Assembly: GCA_932294295.1 (NCBI GenBank)
Contig: OW028584.1
Location: 33,303,969 to 33,367,968, forward strand
Direction: 5' to 3'
Origin: Alitta virens
Lineage: Eukaryota; Annelida; Polychaeta; Phyllodocida; Nereididae
Length of the DNA stretch: 64,000 bases
Below are positions 40,601-49,600 of this stretch, one piece after another. A model generated the notes under the pieces. It had not been told where the DNA came from. It worked only from the letters and a program-made list of their open reading frames with translations, and made no database searches. Numbering within the stretch: the first letter of the stretch is position 1; each line of letters starts with the position of its first letter. Both the position numbers and the translations under genes were made by a program.

Positions 40601-43600
40601 ATGTCGATGACATTGTGGTTTACAGCCAAGACGTGGTAACCCATGCCAAGGATTTGCAGCTGGTGATAGACCGCTTCGTGCAGTACAACCTGACGCTAAA
40701 TCCAAAGAAATGCACTTGTGGACAACAGGAGGTGAAGTTATTGGGATATGTGGTGAGTTGCAATGGACTGAGAGCAGATCCAGACAAGGTGTCGGCCATC
40801 AACCGTATGAGTTCCCCGCAGACGGTCAAAGATGTCAGGTCATTTTTGGGAATGACAGGCTATTACCGGACCTGCATGCCAAACTACGCTGATGTGTCAG
40901 AGCCTCTGGTGGCTCTGACCCGGAAGCACGCCCGCTTCTATTGGGGAAAAGCAGAACAAGCCAGCTTTGAGAAACTTAAAGAACTATTGGTCAGTGAACA
41001 TGTCATGGCGCACCCTAGGACAAAGGACCCATATTTGTTATACACCGATGCTAGCGACATAGCCCTGGGGGCCATATTGTGCCAGAGGGATCCAGAGACT
41101 GGGGTGGAGAGACCGATAAGTTACCTGTCCAGGTTGCTTTCCCCCACTCAACGCCGTTGGGCAGCCATTGAAAGGGAGGCTTATGCACTGATCACTGGCT
41201 TAAAGGTGTTCAGACCATATCTTTGGGGAGCCGAGTTCGAAGCCTTCACGGATCATAAGCCCCTCACTTCCCTATTCACCAAGGAGATGCAGAATACCAA
41301 AATACAGCGATGGGCAGTGCTGTTGGCTCAGTTTGGCTGCAAGGTGCAATATAGGAAAGGGAAATTGAATGTGAGGGCGGATATGCTGTCCAGGATAAAA
41401 CCTGAAAGAATGGACACATTTGATGTGGATGAATGGCGACTGGGGGATGAGTTGCCTCCTGGTCTGCCTGCAGACGAAGCCCTGCCCATATTAGGGGATG
41501 GATTGAACCCTGAACAGGTGCAGGCAGAACAGAGGAAAATGGAGCAATGGGAGGAGAGCAATGATCCTGACAGTCCATACGAGGTAATTGATGGACTGTT
41601 ATATTCCCTGCAGAGACCATACCAGTATGCGGCAGAGTATCACCGCCTGGTGGTACCAGACATTTATAGGGAGACTTTGATGAGCCAAGCTCACAAGGAA
41701 GTGGGCCATATGGCCTATGTAAAGACTATGCGGAAAATACAAGAGACTTATGTGTGGCCAGGGATGAGAGCTGAGGTGAAGGCTTGGGTGAAGAGGTGCC
41801 CCACGTGTCTGGTGCACAACAGGAAGAAGGAGCACACCCCAATGGGAGAAATGCCCCTAGCAGACAGTATAGGGCAGTTCATCTCCTTGGACTTAGTGGG
41901 ACCACTGGTTACTTCCAATCAGGGCAACAATTATGTATTGACCATAATTGATCATGCCTCTGGCTATGCTGAATGTTATCCCATTCCTAGGAAGACCAGT
42001 GAGTGTGTGTGGGCTAAGATGCACCAGGAGTATTTCCCCAGGCATGGCTATGTGGACACTGTACTGACTGACCAAGGAGGTGAATTCAACGCTGCAGCTT
42101 TTACAGAATATCTGGCTGCTGTGGGAGTGAGGCATAAGAGGACCACCCCCTACCACCCACAAGCGAATGGAAGAATCGAGAGATTCAACCGCACACTGAA
42201 GGAAATAGTGGGGAAGTTGGTGAACAATAATGCAGCATTGTGGCAAGAGCAATTGGGCCCAGCGATGCTATGCTACAATAGCGCGGTGTCAGATGTGACA
42301 CAACATTCACCCTACTTTCTCCATTATGGGCGGAGACCACGCCTGCCTCTGCATAGGGCCTTATCTTCGGGGGACATGGTGTATGGACGTTTGCATGAAC
42401 TGTATGAGGCAATAAGAACTGCTCGTCATCTCACTGAGGAGTCTAGGAAGTACAACCGAGACAGACTGGCGAAGAGGGCTAATGCAGGCGATGTGCGAGT
42501 AGGAGATGCAGTAGTGATCAAAGCCGAAGAACCAGTGACCTTGACCAGCCGGTGGGATCCAGAATGGTTGGTCACGCAGACTCGTGGCAAGGTGGTTTGG
42601 ATCACCCATCAGCTTACTGGAAAACAGAAAATACTAAATAGAGAGAAGGTCAAAGTGGTGGATTCAGAGGTGGTATGGGATTCAATACGCCCCAGGCCAC
42701 GTAGGAGAGCAGCGGGTCGGCCAAATGCTCAAAGGCCTTGGCAACTGCCCCCCCCCTCCTTCCTGAGGAGAGGGATACGCCTGAGCAACCACGGCGGGGG
42801 GAGGAGCCTAAAGCAGCTGACCAAGGGCAGAGTTCAGGTCCAGACTCCGCCCTCACGAGGGATCAGGCGGCGGCTCATCCCCTGCCTGATAGTGAGTGGA
42901 GCGGATCAGATGAGCGGCCTCTGCGGCCCTCGGCCAATAGGAAGCGAGGTCCTGACCACTCCGACGTCAGTGGTGAGGACTACAATAGACCGGCCCGGCC
43001 TGGACACAACAGTAAGCGGCATCGTCCCTACTTGTCCAGACACGCCAAGCACAGCCAGTACTACGCGGATGACAGTGACAGCGACTCTCCTCCAAGACAA
43101 AGGAACAGAAAGAGGAAGGGCAACAAGCATCCCACGACAGAGTACAGAAAGACTGAGCGATTGGACAGTTCTCCACGCAAGAGACACGGCCCTCGGGGAG
43201 AATTAGGAGGCGGACATCGGAAGACTGTGCACGTTGATCACCATCAGAGGAAGCGCAAGGATCGAAGTGGCCCCAGTGATACTGAGGAGGGACTTCACCG
43301 CGCCAACAAGGATTCACACAAAGACTTCGAGTTAATCAAGCGTGGATACTCCACCTCTGGTAGCGACCGAGATGCCAAGCATGCCAAGGGAGACGACCTG
43401 TCGCCTGCTGAGTCTGTCTCAGGAAGCCTGTAAGGTGGGTCTGACCTTGCTAATCATTATGCTCATGATGGGAGACGCTGGGGCCAGCGATGGTTCTCAG
43501 GGAACGGCGATGTGGAACACTATGCTGAGGGATGCCCAAGAAGCTCCTCCGAGAGCCATCACGGAGGATGAACTACGTGAGCGGCCAACACCCCCAAGAG

Positions 43601-46600
43601 ATCTGACAGATGGCGTGTTGGTGAGAGGCGGAGCATCTCTGAGGACCTTGGAAGCTTCATGGGTGGTGTTGGTGACTCTGGAGACACCTCGTTATCCAGA
43701 ACAACTGGGCAAGCTGATACAACTGGTGCGAGAGAGCCGTAAGGACATCAAAGTACATGGGTATGTGCAAAAATCCTGGGAGTGGCGACTACGGAGGCTG
43801 CAGCCTCTGGACGGAAGCTATGCTGGTCGTAGCCGAAGTGATCCTCCCACTCTTGAGGGACGCCACAAGAGGGGAGCCTTTGACTTCATAGGTACAGGGC
43901 TGCATGTGCTCTTTGGAGTTGCCACCGACTCCCAGGTACAACAGTATGCGGACGCCACAAAAATACTGCAAGCTCGCACGCAGGACATTTTACATCTGAC
44001 TGACAGAATGATGACGGTGGTGAATCAGAATAGACTATACATCAGGAATATATCGGTGGCCGTAACACAGGTGGATGACCATGTCGTACAGCTAAGTAAA
44101 TATGTGGGAGAATTGGCCAGGAGGCTGTCTCAAGTCGACACTCGTATCAACAACTTGGAGATTCGCATGGAGATTGAGAGAGCAGTGGAAGAGTGTGAAC
44201 ATTTGTATGAGCAGTATAGAGAACAAATGAGGCTGTATCAGCAGCAGCGGGGGGCACTAGAGCGTGGTGACCTGACCGAGGACATCGTGAGTCCCTATGT
44301 ACTGAGGAACATTGTCAACGCTATTGCTCAGTCTGGAAACGACGTGGTGCCTGAATTGACCTGGTATTATCGACACATTCACATAGAGCCGATTGTGATT
44401 GACAGAAGAAGGATAATCTTCAGGTTTAACGTACCAACGGTCAATAAGGCCAGTTACCTGCTTTATAACATTCAGAGTTATCCTGTACCCATTAGGGGAT
44501 CGAACATGACTGTAAAAATTGATGTGGGGAATAGTTATGGTGTAGATACAGCTACAGGTCTGCTGTTTGAGCCCGAAGCATGTATTGGAGGAGAGCCGTT
44601 GGTGTGTAGAGCGGGACCATTATTTGATGCAAGGCACATGCCATGTGCTAGGGGATTGATATTCAACCAATCGGAGCTTATTAAAAGCTGCCGATTTGAT
44701 ATTGTTAAACAGGCTAACGTCACCACAGTAAAGCGAGTCTCTCTGAGAACTATAGTGGTGATAACCTGGGGGGAGTCTGTCTCTGCCAGGTGCCCTGGGA
44801 AAGTGTACCCACCTGTTAGACTGGGACCAGGGACATATGCCATGCATTGCCCTGCTCCTTGTAACATAGCCGGAACAGGATGGCGGGTGCATTGTATACC
44901 AGAATTACACATGGCTAGGCATATAGTACTTCCTCTGATACATGTGGAGGGACAGTTTAATTTTACAAGGAATCTGGGGTCTGAGGCCCTGGTGAGGTCA
45001 TTTCCCCAATTGAAGAGCGTATCCACGGCCCAGGTCAACGATATCAGTCAGGCGATGCTGATGGAGGCCATTCAGGTGAGTCAGAGGCCGTGGGTGCAAT
45101 TCAGTAAACATACTCCCCTCGCGGCATTGATCCTATCTTCCACCATGGTGATAGTAGCACTGATAGGTCTGGGATATTTGGGAGTTGTCAGAAGAGAAGG
45201 GATTAGGAGATTGGGGGCTAAGTTGTGGTGCTGTGTAACCAGGAAGAAGGGTGAGACGATGCTGACTAGGAGCTCAGCGCATTACACACGAGCCGAAGAC
45301 CACTCCTCCATTAGATTACCTGTAGGTGCAGCTAGCCAGGTCATAGCTGAGGTCTAGAGTACTGAGGCCGAGGTGAAGACCTCTCTGCGGTATTTAGGTC
45401 TACTCTAGTTATGTGATCCAGTCTGCTAGAGAAGTTTAGGGATCAGATGGGAGGGGCCTAGACCAACGGGTGCAGGGAGTGTTATGAATGTTCGTTCTCT
45501 TTAGTGTGTGTAATTTGAAAATGTTAGCCGATATGATTTAAATAATGATGTGTATGAAGTAATTAGACATGGACTTCTTACGAGAAGACACCAGTATATG
45601 CAGACCTGGTTGTGGTGACCTGGGGATGCTTGGAAGTGGTTGAAACGTTTGTTGTTCATCTTTTGATTTAAGTGTTAGGATCATAAGATCAACACCTGGT
45701 TCCAACAGATCGGAAGAATTTGAATTTATGTAAGATTTTATGACGGAACACGCTGGACTCAGTGGAACGTGACTGTAAGCAGTGAGTAGGAGTGTATGAT
45801 TTTGTATTAAAAACCACAAAAGGTGTCAAGTTGTGTACTTAAATGAATGATCATCATCTTATTGTGAGTGAAATGTTTTGTGTAGATTATCCCAAAGTAA
45901 TGATGGGAGACAAATTGTAGGTTTTGTATACATCTCACTCAAAATGATGGTGAGCAGTGTAAAAGTCACAGGACTTTTGCTCCCTTTCTTTTGTATTGAT
46001 GATGACTATTTAAGTGCCCTGTATTAATGTCCTGAAAGTGTGATGAGGTTTCAGTCATCAGTGGGGGACTGCAGATGGCCAGTTCAGAATGAGATCCAAG
46101 AACAATGAGGGGGAGAGATTAGTTCACTATCTCAGTGGACAGGGGATCCATCACTGGACTCTGTCCAGCTGGCCAGGGAGGTGTATTTGTATGGATCCAG
46201 ATCCAGAGGGCAGTGAAGGGATCAATGTATCTATGATCCATTCTGCTCTACTGAAGCTGGACTCTCCAGGGGGGGGGGAGAATTGATGGGGAGATGGGGG
46301 CCCAGAGTTAATGAGTAGCCACCTGTCCAGGGGGCTGGGGTGGGGCAGATTCACGCCTGAGTGAATTTGGCCATTGTGTGCTCCTGGCTTGGTGATCAAC
46401 TGGCCAGAGTTAATGAGGGAGTTGATCTGATGAACTCGGAAGAGTCAGCCAAGGGGGAGTTGGGGAGGGTATTGATGAATGTGTGTGATTGATGTGTGAT
46501 TGTTCGCCCCTCCAAATGAGGAGGGGCCTGTATTGTTTTGGATGATTATAAAATAAATCTGGGAGAAATTCTGGCATCTTTGGTTTGGACCAACTGGCAG

Positions 46601-49600
46601 AAGGAACCCACTTGACACTATTTTACTGCTTATGTTATCCTTGAATATTTAGACTATGATATTTGGACTATGACATTTGGAAGGAGTCTTAATATGTCAC
46701 TAGCTACACTGAGGATTTTACAAAAAGACTTACATATATATGTATTGTATTACATTGCATATATGTGTAATATATTATATGATATTTATCAGTATTCATG
46801 CCTATAGGTGTACGAATAGTTAACATGGTTAAAAGATTGTCATTATGTTAAAAAGTTTAATTAAAATATAAAAACTTTTATCCCAAGGCTAAGACTTTGC
46901 AAATATTATCTTGATATACCACTATATACATGGTAAAAATATGAAAGTTGTCATTAACTGTCATCATGGTGTTTTTGAGGTTCAAATAAAGGATGTTTTT
47001 GCTTAAATTGATTATTTCATAATTTTTTAAATCCCCTCACTGCTACAGTTTTCATGATAGAATTGATTCAAAGCTTTGGATTTGTGCACCTAAACTGTCA
47101 AAACCCACAAACTAAATTAAAAGCCTGTGACATGAACCACTTGAGTGCAGCCAACCCAAAAAGATGGGGTACATTTCGCTATAATGCATTTTATCTCGTT
47201 TTTAGAGCTATACAGAAGGCAACTAAATAGAGATACCACTAATATGATGCCAGAAATGGAATTGTCAGGTTCAGGGAGCCCTAGTCTGAAAGTATGAGCC
47301 ATGTAGCTATAATAGTTCATAAGATACAATTCAGTAAACCTTGATTCAAATGAACGTTTCTAAAAGTAAAGAAATTAGTGTGAATTTTAAAGGGCTGTAT
47401 CTCAAAAAGTATTGCAGATATCAACCAGAAATTTTGGATTTGTCCATGTGGCTAGTAGGAGAGTAACAGAATTTTCAGAGGGGGTCACCTGGGGACCCCA
47501 GTTGATTCAGCATGGAATGACCCAATTCATCATATTCATAACTTTCATAAATATTATGTTAAAAAACTAAAACTTAATTGCATTAAGAAATTGCTAAAAT
47601 GAAACTGTCACTCTTTCAAATGAAAATACATAAATTTAATATACTTAAATGTAAGAATGGTTTATTTACCATTTGCAGATAAGACCCCATATGCACCGAG
47701 GATGGAAGTGAGAGAGTCCAAGGTGTTGTTGAAATACATCAAGAGGTTCGCCTTTGAATCTACTAACATCTGAAGTAAAGTTATGAATGTATTAGACCTA
47801 AAATAAATCAAGATTAAAAAAATTCCAGAACATCATTTTGTATCAGATGATTAGAGGCCTTTACACAATGGATCAAAATGACAAATATATGACCAAAATC
47901 AGGGTTGGTAAAAATCTTCTTCCTTTTTTTTTTAATCCAAAAAAATCGGATTTCTCGAGGTAAAAATCAGATTTTTAAAATTTAAATCAGTTTTTTTTTA
48001 ATGATGCAAATATGGCTCAAGTACTGTCTAGCATAAGCCAAGTTTGAGCATTTTTCCAGCATTCCCTCTTAAACTTACTGAACTGTGCTCTAAAAATAAC
48101 AGAACTTTGATTTATTTACACATTTGACTTTCTTTTTTTTTTAATCATGTTGTATTGAAATAAATCATTAAATTTTTAAAAAACCCGAAAAAAAAAATCA
48201 AAATTGTCGATTATTTTTTGTTTTGATTAAAATCACCATTTAAATCAATCATTTAAATTTGCCAACCCTGACCAAAATTCCTCGATTAAACTAACAGCCT
48301 TTCAATCTTTATTAACAGCATTTTCAAAATGAAAAAGAAAATTTCACGGTCGCTTAATTGGTAACTCACTTTGGAAGTCTTGATAAATCTTTGTTGGATT
48401 TTTCTGGCCACAAATAAAATTTTCTCAATAACAGAAGGAAGGAATTTTTCGTTGAATTCTTCCTTGCCCTCTTCAAGGCTAAGTCCGATGAGACATTTCC
48501 TATAATTAAAAAAATTTCAAATATAAACACTTCAGTTATGAAAATAATATACATAGAAAATAATTGCAATGAACTAAGGTTTGTTTTAAATCTATTCCAC
48601 TTTAGATATTCTCACCCTATAAAGACTATGAATCAACATTTTTTATTAAAATCTTATCTGTTTCACTATACTTCAATCTCACCCTTCATGAAAAACAGTT
48701 TAGTGCTATTTATAAATCAACATTGAAAAACCTTGATGTTCGAGGCACCTATTTTACAGTATTCACTTTACTGTTTCCTAAAACAAAATTGAGTATTCAG
48801 TGCCAAGAATAATTCAAAAAAGAAAAATGTCAATGAAGTACTAATCAGTCTCTAATTTATTTGATATTCCATTTGTACTTTTTTCACACACTTAAGCCAA
48901 AACCGTTTGCTGTGGATAGTTCAACATAGAAAAGGGCCAATGAAGCAACAGCACTGGGCCTATTGTTATATAAATAACGTTTAACAATAATAAGAATATA
49001 TCTGAATACCAGAACTTTTTATCGTTCACATTCTCACCCCAATATCCCTATCAACACAGAAGCAGTTTTCCATCCATTCAAATTAGCACCAGAGTCTTGT
49101 TTCAATGTGAGTACGATCATCTGTAATAAATCCAGACTCCAAATGTCCTTCTTCAGTCCGGGCAGATCTTCTGGTGAAGTCGATTTGATTATATCTTATA
49201 AAAAAAAAGAAGTCAATATAGTCATTCTTATAAATTATGATATAAATTACAAAAAGGATACAGTAAACACTTTCTCCACTGTGTCATTGCGACAATGAAA
49301 TTAACTCAAATATATACTCTAATCATTAGTAACAACGCCCACAGAAATATGTGGTAGATCTTCTGGCAATGTCGATTTGATTATATCTTACAAAAAAATC
49401 TAGGAAACTATAAGGAGTAAAAGGCAATTTAATAACAGATAATTTTTTTTCCACTATTCTACATACAGTTGGCGACATTGATTTTCGCCACAACATCGAA
49501 ACTCGCCACTTGGAATAAAGTGCAATAAACACTTATTAGATAGCTGTCAGAGTGACAGAGTGCTGTCAAAGATACAAACAATTAGTTTTCTAACAAATTA

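Larger units (their letters stand above)
37417..46722 (+). mobile_element. Ty3/Gypsy-class LTR retroelement with env (endogenous retrovirus-like)
   Basis: This 9.3-kb element has LTRs at 37417-38178 and 45958-46722 with TGTAAAA...TTTTACA ends, a tRNA-Trp primer site, gag, pol (PR-RT-RH-IN order, Gypsy type), an extra basic frame, and an envelope-protein gene. The two LTRs appear identical except for three extra G in one G run, so insertion was recent. The flanking 5-mers are ACAAG and AAAAG, an imperfect target duplication. No convincing polypurine tract precedes the 3' LTR. It lies in intron 4 of IQCB1 on the opposite strand. The env type and pol order resemble insect errantiviruses and related metazoan env-bearing Gypsy elements; classification below that needs a tree. 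Confidence 0.93.

Noticed and set aside
45941..45957. Polypurine tract just before the 3' LTR
   Set aside because: The stretch AAAATGATGGTGAGCAG contains several pyrimidines and is too weak to call, although one must be used if the element is active.
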